Source: Kribbella sp. ALI-6-A
GTDB taxonomy: Bacteria > Actinomycetota > Actinomycetes > Propionibacteriales > Kribbellaceae
Direction: 5' to 3'
Length of the DNA: 64,000 nt
NCBI RefSeq assembly: GCF_001984195.1
Contig: NZ_MTQN01000004.1
Coordinates: 1-64,000 of the forward strand
Positions 1 through 8,151 of the stretch are shown here, one piece after another. Position numbers and translations under genes: made by a program. Every line of letters starts with the position of its first letter. Position 1 is the stretch's first letter. The notes under the pieces are model-generated. The model had not been told where the DNA came from and ran no database searches. It saw only the letters and a program-made list of their open reading frames with translations.

Positions 1-1
1 A

Positions 2-610
2 CACGCCGAACTCCTGCAAACCCTGATCTTCGCCGGCGCCAAACCCCACCTCGCCCCCGACGGCACCCGCGACCCCCGCAGCCGCGGCAAACGCCAAGCC
101 GACGCCCTCACCACCATCCTCACCACCGCCGCAGCCACCGGCACCGCGGCACCCGCCCACGGCGACATCAAACCCCACATCACCGTCACCATCGACCTCA
201 ACGACCTGACCGCCGGCACCGGCGTCGGCACCCTCGCCTCCGGCGCCACCCTGTCCACCGCAACCATCCGCCGCTTGGCTTGTGACGCCGGCGTCATTCC
301 GCTGGTGCTCGGGTCAGCGTCGGAGCCTCTCGATGTGGGCACCGAACACCGCTTCGTCACCCGCGCGATCCGCCAGGCCCTGAATGCCCGCGACCGGGGC
401 TGCATCATCTGCCAGGCCCCACCCGCAATGTGCGAAGCCCACCACCTGATCCACTGGGCCGACGGCGGCCCGACCGACATCACCAATCTTGTCTTGCTGT
501 GCAAGGCCCACCACATCGACGTCCACCAAGGCCACTGGACCATCACCACCCACCAAGGACGATCCCACCCCAACCGACCCGCCTGGGCCAACCCGGACAA
601 ACCCCCGTGA
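2..610 (+). CDS. DUF222/HNH endonuclease (13E12 family), 5' truncated
   Basis: The reading frame is open from the window edge, so the N-terminus is missing; 202 residues are visible. The C-terminal third has an HNH fold: a CIIC zinc pair, then EAHHLIHWADGG, then NLVLLCKAHH with a trailing H. This is the standard DUF222-HNH arrangement of the actinobacterial 13E12 repeat family, whose members usually have 400-500 residues. The DUF222 part before it is rich in Ala, Thr and Pro. The family is taken to be a nuclease of mobile or repeat origin; its biological role is not established. It is the only mobile-like gene in the window. Confidence 0.85.
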   Translation, partial: HAELLQTLIFAGAKPHLAPDGTRDPRSRGKRQADALTTILTTAAATGTAAPAHGDIKPHITVTIDLNDLTAGTGVGTLASGATLSTATIRRLACDAGVIPLVLGSASEPLDVGTEHRFVTRAIRQALNARDRGCIICQAPPAMCEAHHLIHWADGGPTDITNLVLLCKAHHIDVHQGHWTITTHQGRSHPNRPAWANPDKPP

Positions 611-1407
611 GATGACCACAGTGATGGACACCGGGCATCGCTTAGCGGTGCGAGTGGATGCTGCCCGAGTACCCGGGCGCAGGCAGCCATGGCTGCTCGT
701 AGACGACGGCATGCACCTGCCGACTACCGGCTTGCCGGACCCTCAGCAGTTGCTACACGAGCTTCGGCCTGCTGTCGAGAAGGACAAGGTCGACTTCCGC
801 CAGCCCACCCGACGGATTTGAACGCTCGAGCACTCCCTAACGGGCGCCAAAAGCGGGCGAGCTTCCACACGAGCCCGCAGTCCCAGGTACCACAATCGCC
901 TCCTGCAGCTGCCGGATGAGCCGCGCGGCTCCGACCTACAGAAAGATGCGGCGAACATCCTGGTACCGCCGACCAACTAGCCCGGCAACCGGATCACGCT
1001 CAGTCGCTCCCGCATCTCCCGACCCGAACCCGCGCCCCGCGCCCCGCACCGTGGGATCGGCACCCGGCCACCGCACCTCGCACCCCGCACCCCGCACCTT
1101 GGGAACGGGACCTGGCCTTCGCACCCCGGACCGGCGGCTGCGACGATCTCGGGCCAGCCAGTAGCTCGTTCAATCGGTTGTCGCGCGCAAGGAGGCGATT
1201 GGTGCATCGATGGCATCGTGTCCATGGAGCGGATCAGACTCGACGAAGTCCGTACGGGCCAACATTCTTCTCGTACTCGGTAGAGCGCCGGCGATCGGCG
1301 TCGCAACGGCAGTGCGGCCGCCGCTGAGTGCTCGATCCGGTGCCCGAAGCCCGGCAGGGGCGATCGTGTCGGGCGGCCGTGTCCTTGGTCTGCAGCGAGC
1401 GACGGCC
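611..1407. other. Gene-poor stretch of about 800 bases
   Basis: Short frames cross this region on both strands, but none has a recognisable domain, a ribosome binding site or a consistent codon pattern. It holds one GC-rich imperfect direct repeat (1044-1117). Around 815-850 there is a sequence that looks like the T-loop part of a minus-strand tRNA but does not fold. It may be a decayed insertion site next to the HNH gene. I see no supportable gene. Confidence 0.5.
1044..1117. repeat. Imperfect 26-bp direct repeat, period 48
   Basis: Two 26-base copies (1044-1069 and 1092-1117) begin CCGCACC and end GGCC, and match at 22 of 26 positions. Between them lies a run of short CGCACC/CCGCACC micro-repeats. 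It looks like local slippage duplication in non-coding DNA. No function is apparent. Confidence 0.5.
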
Positions 1408-2043
1408 CTACACCGCAAACCACTGGAGGTAGCCGTCGTCTATCTCTGGAAGTTGCGGCGAGAGCCGCTGCGCCGGCCAAACGGCTCCACTTGAGTAGAT
1501 TTGGAGGGCTGGGCGGCCGTCGACGAACGCGGCCGCGACGTCGTCGAGCATCTCGCTGACGCTGTTCCACCAGGGCGCTGATTCCCCGCCGCCCTCGGCG
1601 TCCCACTCCCAGACGCATCCGGACTGGTCGCCGTCGCGTAGATCGATATAGAGGAAGGCACCGTCACCTGCGTCTGCGATCGGCAGGAAAGTGTCCAGCC
1701 AGTCCGTTGATGGTCGCCCGGCCGGATCGCTGTCGCCTGGCCAAGGGCCGGACCCGCTGATTTGATGCTGGATCTTCTGCAGCATCTGCCGCGTCGACAG
1801 CATGTCCTTCACCGGAACGAGGTTGAAGCGGGTCGGGATGAGTGAGCCTCTGACGGCGCGGTGCTGTGTGCCGTTTGCGAGCTTGAGCAATGCGACCAGA
1901 TCAGCAGGAAGTGGACGGTTGATCGCGGCTTCGAGGTAGCGAAGATCGACGACCGTAGCCGGTGGGTTGATCAAAGTAGCCGTGGCTTGATGGTGGGCGG
2001 TCAGCCAGCTGATGATCCGGCCCCAGGATGTGGCGACGTTCAT
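1408..2043 (-). CDS. SMI1/KNR4 (SUKH) family protein
   Basis: A 211-residue protein whose pattern fits the SMI1/KNR4 superfamily. An N-terminal helix precedes EAAINRPLPADLVALLKLAN (about residues 40-60), followed by the acidic WLDTFLPIADAGDGAFLYID block and a WEWD segment typical of these ligand-binding domains. In bacteria SUKH proteins often act as immunity proteins against polymorphic toxins, but no toxin gene lies next to it here, so that role is only possible. I chose the ATG at 2043; a TTG four codons upstream is also in frame, and neither has a clear ribosome binding site. Confidence 0.75.
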   Translation of the reverse strand: MNVATSWGRIISWLTAHHQATATLINPPATVVDLRYLEAAINRPLPADLVALLKLANGTQHRAVRGSLIPTRFNLVPVKDMLSTRQMLQKIQHQISGSGPWPGDSDPAGRPSTDWLDTFLPIADAGDGAFLYIDLRDGDQSGCVWEWDAEGGGESAPWWNSVSEMLDDVAAAFVDGRPALQIYSSGAVWPAQRLSPQLPEIDDGYLQWFAV

Positions 2044-2236
2044 GCGATCGGTCAAGGCCGGCTGTGGGTGGCGGCCGGCCAGCGGATCATCAGCGCGCGG
2101 TTCACGGGCCGAAGCTTACGCAGGTCGATGCTCGGTGTGCCCGCCTTGGTGCTGCCGCAGACGCCCGCCCGCCTCAGCCATGTGCTACCTCACTTCGTAC
2201 TTCTGTCTCTCATACCCATCGTGTCATGTCCTTTTC

Positions 2237-3676
2237 TCACGACAGCTCCGACTCCGCCTGGGAGATGGCGGCGAACTCCTCCTCCGGGGCTGAGGCGACC
2301 AAGTGGTGGCGGCTGTAGAACCAGAAGTAGGCGAGGGCGACCAGGAACAGCGCGGCCGTGATCGCGGCGGCTTTTTCGTCGACGAAGAAGGTGGCGATGA
2401 CGGCGGTGACGGCGAGGACCAGGGCCACGCCGGTGGTGACGACGCCGCCGGGGGTTCGGTACGGGCGGTCGAGGTTGGGTTCGCGGACTCTGAGCACGAT
2501 GTGGGCGAGCATCATCAGCACGTAGGAGACCGTCGCGCCGAAGACCGCGATGTTGATCAGCAGGGCGCCGTCCTGGGTGATGGCGGCAAGCAGGAAGCCG
2601 ATGGCGCCCGGGACGACCAGGGCCAGGTACGGCGTCTTGCGTTTGCCGGTGACCGACAGGAAGCGCGGGAGGTAACCGGCGCGGGACAACGCGAAGAGCT
2701 GGCGGGAGTAGGCGTAGACGATGGAGAAGAAGCTGGCGACCAGGCCCGCCAGGCCGACGTAGTTGACGAAGTCCGCGACCCACGGGTCACCGCCGAGGGC
2801 AGTGCGCAGGGCCAGGGGGAGCGGGTTGTCGGACTCCGCGATCACGGACGAGCCGGCGCCGCCGGCGGTGAAGACCAGCATCAGGGCGGCGAAGACGAGC
2901 AGGATGCCCATCGCGGTGATGATGCCGCGCGGCATGTCGCGGCGCGGGTCGCGGGCTTCCTCGGCGGCCAGTGGGACGCCCTCGACGGCCAGGAAGAACC
3001 AGATCCCGTAGACGAGCGCGGCCAGCACGCCGGCGTACCCGAACGGGATGAACTCGTTCGCCCCGGCGGCGTTGTTCGGCACGATGTCGAACAGCTTGTC
3101 CGCGTCGAACTGCGGGATCATCGCGATCACGAAGACGATCAGCGCGACGACGGCGATCGCGGTGATGGCCAGTGTGAGGCGCAGCGCCTCGCCGACGCCG
3201 TACAGGTGGATGCCGATGAAGATCACGTAGCAGGCCAGGTACACCGGCCAGCTCGACGTCAGCCCGAACAGCCCGAGCGCCTCGATGTACCCGCCGATGA
3301 AGGTCGCGATCGCGGCCGGCGCGATGGCGTACTCGATCAGGATCGCGGTCCCGGTGGCGAAACCGCCCAACGGCCCGAGCGCGCGCCGGGCGAAGCCGTA
3401 GCCCGCGCCCGCGACCGGGATCGCCGACGCCAGCTCGGCCAGCCCGAACACCATGCAGGTGTACATCGTGGCCATCAGCACGGTCGCGATCAGCAGACCG
3501 CCCCAGCCGCCTTCGGCCAGTCCGAAGTTCCAGCCGGCGAAGTCGCCGGAGATGACGTAGGCGACGCCGAGCCCGGCCAGCAGCACCCAGCCGGCCGCAC
3601 CGCGGCGCAACTGGCGCTGTTCCAGGTACTCCTTGCCCACTTGCTGGTAGTCGACGCGCGAGGTCTTCCGGCTCAT
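2237..3676 (-). CDS. Ethanolamine-type APC permease
   Basis: A 479-residue integral membrane protein of the amino acid-polyamine-organocation family with about 12 hydrophobic segments. The N-terminus (VDYQQVGKEYLEQRQL, then GVAYVISGDFAGWNFGLAEG) is the hallmark of the ethanolamine permease subfamily, and SGDFAGWN corresponds to the substrate-binding TM1 region. GGAG lies just upstream of the ATG. It is transcribed divergently from the glutamine-synthetase-like gene across a 148-base gap holding an 11-bp inverted repeat. Context and subfamily both point to uptake of ethanolamine or a related amine for gamma-glutamylation; other amines cannot be excluded. Confidence 0.85.
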   Translation of the reverse strand: MSRKTSRVDYQQVGKEYLEQRQLRRGAAGWVLLAGLGVAYVISGDFAGWNFGLAEGGWGGLLIATVLMATMYTCMVFGLAELASAIPVAGAGYGFARRALGPLGGFATGTAILIEYAIAPAAIATFIGGYIEALGLFGLTSSWPVYLACYVIFIGIHLYGVGEALRLTLAITAIAVVALIVFVIAMIPQFDADKLFDIVPNNAAGANEFIPFGYAGVLAALVYGIWFFLAVEGVPLAAEEARDPRRDMPRGIITAMGILLVFAALMLVFTAGGAGSSVIAESDNPLPLALRTALGGDPWVADFVNYVGLAGLVASFFSIVYAYSRQLFALSRAGYLPRFLSVTGKRKTPYLALVVPGAIGFLLAAITQDGALLINIAVFGATVSYVLMMLAHIVLRVREPNLDRPYRTPGGVVTTGVALVLAVTAVIATFFVDEKAAAITAALFLVALAYFWFYSRHHLVASAPEEEFAAISQAESELS

Positions 3677-3746
3677 CGTGGCTCCAATGGTCTACGGGCA
3701 TACCACTAGGAATGGCCCCGAGGTTCCTCGCGCGGACCGCCGCTGT

Positions 3747-3784
3747 CAAGGGACCGGACACATTGACATCCGCCCGGTCCCTTG
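3747..3784. promoter_or_regulatory. 11-bp inverted repeat in the divergent amine-cluster promoter
   Basis: Perfect arms CAAGGGACCGG (3747-3757) and CCGGTCCCTTG (3774-3784) flank 16 bases that contain a TTGACA hexamer (3763-3768), which would suit a -35 box reading toward the ligase gene. The placement between divergent genes fits an operator, most simply for the FadR-type regulator at 8152-8877. A second, looser half-site pair TGGT/ACCA lies at 3688-3705. A transcribed hairpin is the alternative reading. Confidence 0.55.
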
Positions 3785-3824
3785 CGTCAATGGACTGTCC
3801 GCAGACCAATAGACGGGAGCGACC

Positions 3825-5189
3825 GTGGTGCAGAGAACCGGCAAGCTGACCGTGCAGGAACTGCGGGACCTGGTCGGGCAGGGCAAGCTGGACACCGTCC
3901 TGGTCGCGATGACCGACATGCAGGGCCGCCTGCAGGGCAAGCGCTGCGGGGCGCGGTACTTCGTCGAGGAGGTGCTGCAGCACGGCACCGAGGGCTGCAA
4001 CTACCTGCTCGCCGTCGATGTCGACATGAACACCGTCGACGGGTACGCGATGTCGTCGTGGGAGCGCGGGTACGGCGACCTGATGATGGCCCCTGACCTG
4101 GACACACTGCGGATGCTGCCCTGGCTGGACGGCACCGCGCTCGTGCTCTGCGACGTCCAGTGGCTCGACGGCCAACCGATGCCGGCCAGCCCGCGGCAGA
4201 TCCTCAAGGCGCAGCTCGACCGTCTCGCCGAGCGCGGCCTCACGGCGTACGTCGGCACCGAGCTCGAGTTCATCGTGTTCAACGACACCTTCGAGCAGGC
4301 CTGGAACAAGTCGTACCAGAACCTCGAGCCCGCCAACCAGTACAACGTCGACTACTCCCTGCTCGGCACCGCGCGGATCGAGCCGCTGCTGCGCGACATC
4401 CGCAACTCGATGGAAGGTGCTGGCCTGTACGTCGAATCGGCCAAGGGCGAGTGCAACCTCGGCCAGCAGGAGATCGCCTTCCGGTACGACGAGGCCCTGG
4501 CGACCTGCGACAACCACTCGATCTACAAGACCGGTGCGAAGGAGATCGCGGTCAAGCACGGCAAGAGCCTGACCTTCATGGCCAAGTACGACGAACGTGA
4601 AGGCAACTCCTGCCACATCCACCTGAGCTTTCGCGGCCCGGGCGGCGAACCGGTCCTGGCCGGGGATCGCGAGCACGGCTTCAGCCGGCTGATGGAGCAG
4701 TTCATCGCCGGCCAGCTCGCGTGTCTGCCCGAGCTCACCTACCTGCTCGCGCCGAACATCAACTCCTACAAGCGTTTCCAGCCTGGCAGCTTCGCTCCGA
4801 CCGCCGTCGCCTGGGGCCTGGACAACCGCACCTGCGCGCTGCGCGTCGTCGGCCACGGCCAGTCGCTGCGGGTGGAGAACCGCCTGCCCGGCGGCGACGT
4901 GAACCCGTACCTCGCGGTCGCCGCGCTGATCGCCTCCGGCCTGCACGGCATCGAGAACGAGCTCGACCTGGAGCCCTCGCTGCCCGGCAACGCCTATACC
5001 AGCGACAAACCGCACGTGCCGACCACGTTGCGCGAGGCCGCGGCGTTGTTCGGCGGCTCGAAGATCGCGCGTACGGCGTTCGGCGACGAGGTGGTCGACC
5101 ACTACCTCAACGCGGCGCGGGTGGAGCTCGACGCGTACGACGCCGCCGTCACCGACTGGGAGCGCATCCGTGGCTTCGAGCGGCTCTGA
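3825..5189 (+). CDS. Gamma-glutamylamine synthetase (GlnA4/PuuA-like)
   Basis: A 454-residue class I glutamine-synthetase-like ligase. It keeps the metal and glutamate motifs: TELEF near residue 146, KGECNLGQQE, CHIHLSF near 263, APNINSYKRF near 310 and RVENRLPGGDVNPY. Such proteins join glutamate to an amine using ATP. Streptomyces coelicolor GlnA4 acts on ethanolamine and GlnA3 on polyamines. The facing ethanolamine-type permease favours a GlnA4-like role, but substrate choice is inference. A primary glutamine synthetase is unlikely, given this catabolic context. Two GTG codons (3825, 3828) follow a GGGAG site. The end overlaps the next gene by 20 bases. Confidence 0.88.
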   Translation: MVQRTGKLTVQELRDLVGQGKLDTVLVAMTDMQGRLQGKRCGARYFVEEVLQHGTEGCNYLLAVDVDMNTVDGYAMSSWERGYGDLMMAPDLDTLRMLPWLDGTALVLCDVQWLDGQPMPASPRQILKAQLDRLAERGLTAYVGTELEFIVFNDTFEQAWNKSYQNLEPANQYNVDYSLLGTARIEPLLRDIRNSMEGAGLYVESAKGECNLGQQEIAFRYDEALATCDNHSIYKTGAKEIAVKHGKSLTFMAKYDEREGNSCHIHLSFRGPGGEPVLAGDREHGFSRLMEQFIAGQLACLPELTYLLAPNINSYKRFQPGSFAPTAVAWGLDNRTCALRVVGHGQSLRVENRLPGGDVNPYLAVAALIASGLHGIENELDLEPSLPGNAYTSDKPHVPTTLREAAALFGGSKIARTAFGDEVVDHYLNAARVELDAYDAAVTDWERIRGFERL

Positions 5190-5895
5190 CCACCAGCCAC
5201 GGATCGGCATCACGACCTACCTCGAGCCGACGATCTGGGGAGTCTGGGAGCGCGACGCCGCCCTGTTGCCACGCGTCTACCTGGACGCCGTGGTCGCGGC
5301 CGGCGGTGTGCCGCTGCTGCTGCCACCCGTTGGCACCGACCCGTCGATCCTCCAAATCCTGGACGGGCTGGTGATCGCGGGCGGCTGCGATGTCGACCCC
5401 ACCTCGTACGGCGCGGTGCCGCACTCCGAGACCGTGGACACCCGGCCCGGCCGCGACGAGCACGAAGCGGTCCTGATCCGGGCGGCGCTCGACCAGGATC
5501 TGCCGCTCCTCGCGATCTGCCGCGGCCTGCAGATGCTCAACGTCACCCTGGGCGGCACGCTGCAACAACACCTGCCCGAAGCGGTCGGCCACGACGAGCA
5601 TCGCCCGTCGCCAGCGATCTTCGGCCGCACGGACGTGAAGATCGACCCGGACACGCTGACCGCGCGGCTGTTCGGCGACCGCACGACCGTGCACTGCTAT
5701 CACCATCAGGCTCTCGACGTCGTTGCACCGGGATTGCGGGTGACGGCGCGGTCGGGCGACGGCACGGTCGAGGCAGCCGAGGTCGACGGTCACGACTTCG
5801 CGCTCGGCGTGCAGTGGCATCCCGAGGAGAACCCCGACGACCTGCGGCTGTTCACCGCGCTGGTCGCTGAAGTGCTGAGGAGAAGAACCCGGTGA
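5170..5895 (+). CDS. Gamma-glutamyl-gamma-aminobutyrate hydrolase (peptidase C26, PuuD-like)
   Basis: A 241-residue class I glutamine amidotransferase-like hydrolase. The nucleophile elbow LLAICRGLQ places Cys near residue 117, and GVQWHPEE supplies the catalytic His (about 217) and Glu. Substrate-loop residues GGCDVDP are present near residue 75. It should release glutamate from the gamma-glutamylated, oxidised amine made by its neighbours. The GTG start lies inside the end of the ligase gene, so the two are probably translationally coupled. Its stop overlaps the next start by four bases (GTGA). Confidence 0.88.
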   Translation: MASSGSDHQPRIGITTYLEPTIWGVWERDAALLPRVYLDAVVAAGGVPLLLPPVGTDPSILQILDGLVIAGGCDVDPTSYGAVPHSETVDTRPGRDEHEAVLIRAALDQDLPLLAICRGLQMLNVTLGGTLQQHLPEAVGHDEHRPSPAIFGRTDVKIDPDTLTARLFGDRTTVHCYHHQALDVVAPGLRVTARSGDGTVEAAEVDGHDFALGVQWHPEENPDDLRLFTALVAEVLRRRTR

Positions 5896-7250
5896 CCTAC
5901 GACGTGATCAACCCGGCCACCGAGAAGGTGGTGCGCACGGTCGAGCTCGCGGACGTCGAGCAGACCGACGCCGCGATCGCCCGCGCGGCCGAGGCGTTCG
6001 GCACCTGGCGGGCGGTCGCTCCGGCCGACCGCGGCCGGTTGCTGCGCCGGTTCGCCGACGCGGTCGACGCCGACCTGGAGAACCTGGCCGCCCTCGAGGT
6101 CGAGAACGCCGGCCACACGATCGGCAACGCCCGCTGGGAGGCCGGCAACGTGCGCGACGTGCTGCACTACTACGCGGCCGCGCCCGAACGGCTCTTCGGC
6201 CGGCAGATACCCGTTGCCGGAGGCATCGATCTGACGGTGGCCGAACCGCTCGGCGTGGTCGGCGTGATCGTGCCGTGGAACTTCCCGATGCCGATCGCCG
6301 GCTGGGGATTCGCGCCGGCGCTCGCGGCCGGCAACACCGTCGTACTGAAACCGGCCGAGCTGACCCCGTTGACCGCAATGCGGCTGGGTGAGCTCGCGCT
6401 GGAGGCCGGCCTCCCGCCGGGCGTGCTGGAGATCGTGCCGGGTGCCGGCACGGTGGTCGGGCAGCGCTTCGTCACCCACCCGGCCGTGCGCAAGGTCGTG
6501 TTCACCGGCTCGACCGGCGTCGGCAAGCAGATCATGGCGGGCTGCGCCGACCAGGTGAAACGTGTGACGCTGGAGCTCGGCGGCAAGTCCGCGAACGTGG
6601 TCTTCGCCGACGCCGATCTGGACAAGGCCGCGGCCCAGGCGCCGTACGGGGTGTTCGACAACGCCGGGCAGGACTGCTGCGCGCGGTCACGGATCCTGGT
6701 CGAGCGATCGGTGCACGACCGGTTCCTGGAGCTGCTGGAGCCGGCGGTGAAGGGCGTCCGGGTGGGCGACCCGAACGACGAGCAGACCGAGATGGGCCCG
6801 CTGATCTCGGCACAGCAGCGGGCGCGGGTCGCGTCGTACGTCGACGAAGGCGCGGTCGCGTTTCGCGGGACGGCGCCGGACGGGCCGGGGTACTGGTTCG
6901 CGCCGACCGTGCTCGCCGGGGTCGCCGACGACTCGCCGGCGCTGACCGAGGAGATCTTCGGGCCGGTCGTGGTGGTGGTCCCGTTCGACGACGAGGCCGA
7001 CGCGATCCGGCGCGCGAACGAATCGCAGTACGGGCTGTCCGGGTCGATCTGGACCCGGGACGTCGGCCGCGCGCTGCGGGTCAGCCGCGGGATCGAGGCC
7101 GGCAACCTGTCGGTCAACTCGCACTCGTCGGTGCGCTACTCGACGCCGTTCGGCGGGTTCAAGCAGTCCGGGCTCGGCCGCGAGCTCGGCCCGGACGCGC
7201 TGGCCGCGTTCACCGAGACCAAGAACATCTTCATCAGCACGGAGGACTGA
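5892..7250 (+). CDS. Aldehyde dehydrogenase of the amine pathway
   Basis: A 452-residue NAD(P)-dependent aldehyde dehydrogenase. Visible motifs are the VPWNFPMP substrate/cofactor loop, FTGSTGVGKQI for the nucleotide, the general base in LELGGKSAN (Glu near 228) and the catalytic Cys in GQDCCARSR (near 262). In this operon it would oxidise the gamma-glutamyl aldehyde to the acid, the PuuC-type step. No amine or alcohol oxidase is visible in the window, so the enzyme making the aldehyde is either the adjacent SDR or encoded elsewhere. The GTG start overlaps the upstream stop, and the stop abuts the next ATG. Confidence 0.88.
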   Translation: MTYDVINPATEKVVRTVELADVEQTDAAIARAAEAFGTWRAVAPADRGRLLRRFADAVDADLENLAALEVENAGHTIGNARWEAGNVRDVLHYYAAAPERLFGRQIPVAGGIDLTVAEPLGVVGVIVPWNFPMPIAGWGFAPALAAGNTVVLKPAELTPLTAMRLGELALEAGLPPGVLEIVPGAGTVVGQRFVTHPAVRKVVFTGSTGVGKQIMAGCADQVKRVTLELGGKSANVVFADADLDKAAAQAPYGVFDNAGQDCCARSRILVERSVHDRFLELLEPAVKGVRVGDPNDEQTEMGPLISAQQRARVASYVDEGAVAFRGTAPDGPGYWFAPTVLAGVADDSPALTEEIFGPVVVVVPFDDEADAIRRANESQYGLSGSIWTRDVGRALRVSRGIEAGNLSVNSHSSVRYSTPFGGFKQSGLGRELGPDALAAFTETKNIFISTED

Positions 7251-8030
7251 ATGACCGACGTCAAAGCACATCGCCTGGAGGGCCGGGTCGCGGTGGTGAC
7301 CGGCGGCGCCAGCGGGATCGGGCTGGCCAGCGTCCGCCGGCTGGCGGCCGAGGGCGCGCGGGTGGTGATCGGCGACCTCGACCCGGACGCCGGCAAGCGC
7401 GCGGCCGACGAGGTGGGCGGGTTGTTCGTGCCGACCGACGTGACCGACGCGCTGGCGGTGGACAACCTGTTCCAGCAGGCCTTCGACACCTACGGGTCGG
7501 TCGACATCGCCTTCAACAACGCGGGCATCTCACCGCCCGAGGACGCGTCGATCCTGGATACCGGGCTGGAGGCCTGGCGCAAGGTGCAGGAGGTCAACCT
7601 GACGTCGGTGTACCTGTGCTGCAAGGCGGCGATCCCGTACATGCAGCGCCAGGGCAAGGGGTCGATCATCAACACCGCGTCGTTCGTGGCGGTGATGGGC
7701 GCGGCGACGTCGCAGATCTCGTACTCCGCGTCGAAGGGCGGCGTGCTGGCGATGAGTCGCGAGCTGGGGGTGGAGTTCGCCCGGCAGGGGATCCGGGTGA
7801 ACGCACTCTGCCCCGGGCCGGTGAACACGCCGTTGCTGCAGGAGCTGTTCGCGGCCGACCCGGAGCGGGCGCAGCGGCGGCTCGTGCACGTCCCGATGGG
7901 GCGGTTCGGCGAGCCCGAGGAGATCGCCGCGGCGGTCGCTTTCCTGGCCTCCGACGACTCGTCGTTCGTGACCGCCAACACGTTCCTGGTCGACGGCGGG
8001 ATCTCCGGTGCTTATGTGACACCCCTCTGA
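7251..8030 (+). CDS. Short-chain dehydrogenase/reductase
   Basis: A 259-residue classical SDR. The Rossmann motif TGGASGIG lies near residues 16-23, NNAG near 85, and the catalytic Ser-Tyr-Lys is completed by YSASK (Tyr158, Lys162). The C-terminal FLVDGG is typical of FabG-like enzymes. It starts directly after the aldehyde dehydrogenase stop and closes the operon. If the amine carried through is ethanolamine, the glutamylated product is an alcohol, and this enzyme could oxidise it to the aldehyde. That role is my inference; annotation as a generic 3-oxoacyl reductase would be equally consistent with sequence alone. Confidence 0.85.
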   Translation: MTDVKAHRLEGRVAVVTGGASGIGLASVRRLAAEGARVVIGDLDPDAGKRAADEVGGLFVPTDVTDALAVDNLFQQAFDTYGSVDIAFNNAGISPPEDASILDTGLEAWRKVQEVNLTSVYLCCKAAIPYMQRQGKGSIINTASFVAVMGAATSQISYSASKGGVLAMSRELGVEFARQGIRVNALCPGPVNTPLLQELFAADPERAQRRLVHVPMGRFGEPEEIAAAVAFLASDDSSFVTANTFLVDGGISGAYVTPL

Positions 8031-8033
8031 CCG

Positions 8034-8098
8034 CGGACTTTGTGCACCGGCCGGTCGCGAAACGGCTCGGACCACCGCTGGTCGGTGCACAAAGTCCG
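8034..8098 (+). terminator. Large hairpin after the amine operon
   Basis: The arms CGGACTTTGTGCACCGGCC (8034-8052) and its near-perfect complement (8080-8098, one mismatch) enclose 27 bases. It begins four bases after the SDR stop and ends just before the regulator's probable start, with no T-run. It could terminate or stabilise the operon transcript. Because each arm contains the palindrome GTGCAC, it could also be a pair of operator sites for the regulator downstream. Confidence 0.6.
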
Positions 8099-8151
8099 GG
8101 TGGGTGGCGATTTAGGGTGTGACAGGTCGGACGGGGAAGAAGGGCGGCGGC

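Noticed and set aside
815-850. Possible 3' part of a minus-strand tRNA (GGATTTGAAC-like T-loop)
   Set aside because: The bases flanking the loop do not pair to form a T-stem, and no D-arm, anticodon arm or acceptor stem can be drawn. At most a decayed remnant.
1019-1130. CRISPR-like short repeats
   Set aside because: Only two imperfect units plus micro-repeats, no uniform spacers, and no cas genes anywhere in the window.
1408-2055. SMI1/KNR4 protein as immunity protein of a toxin system
   Set aside because: No polymorphic toxin, secretion-system or other immunity gene is adjacent; the family assignment stands but the toxin context is missing.
2303-5213. Very long open frames antisense to the permease and ligase genes (plus 2303-3709, minus 2787-5213)
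   Set aside because: Composition is dominated by Arg, Gly, Asp and Val in a periodic way, which is the expected shadow of GC-rich coding DNA. No domain or ribosome site is present, and the opposite strand holds clear genes.
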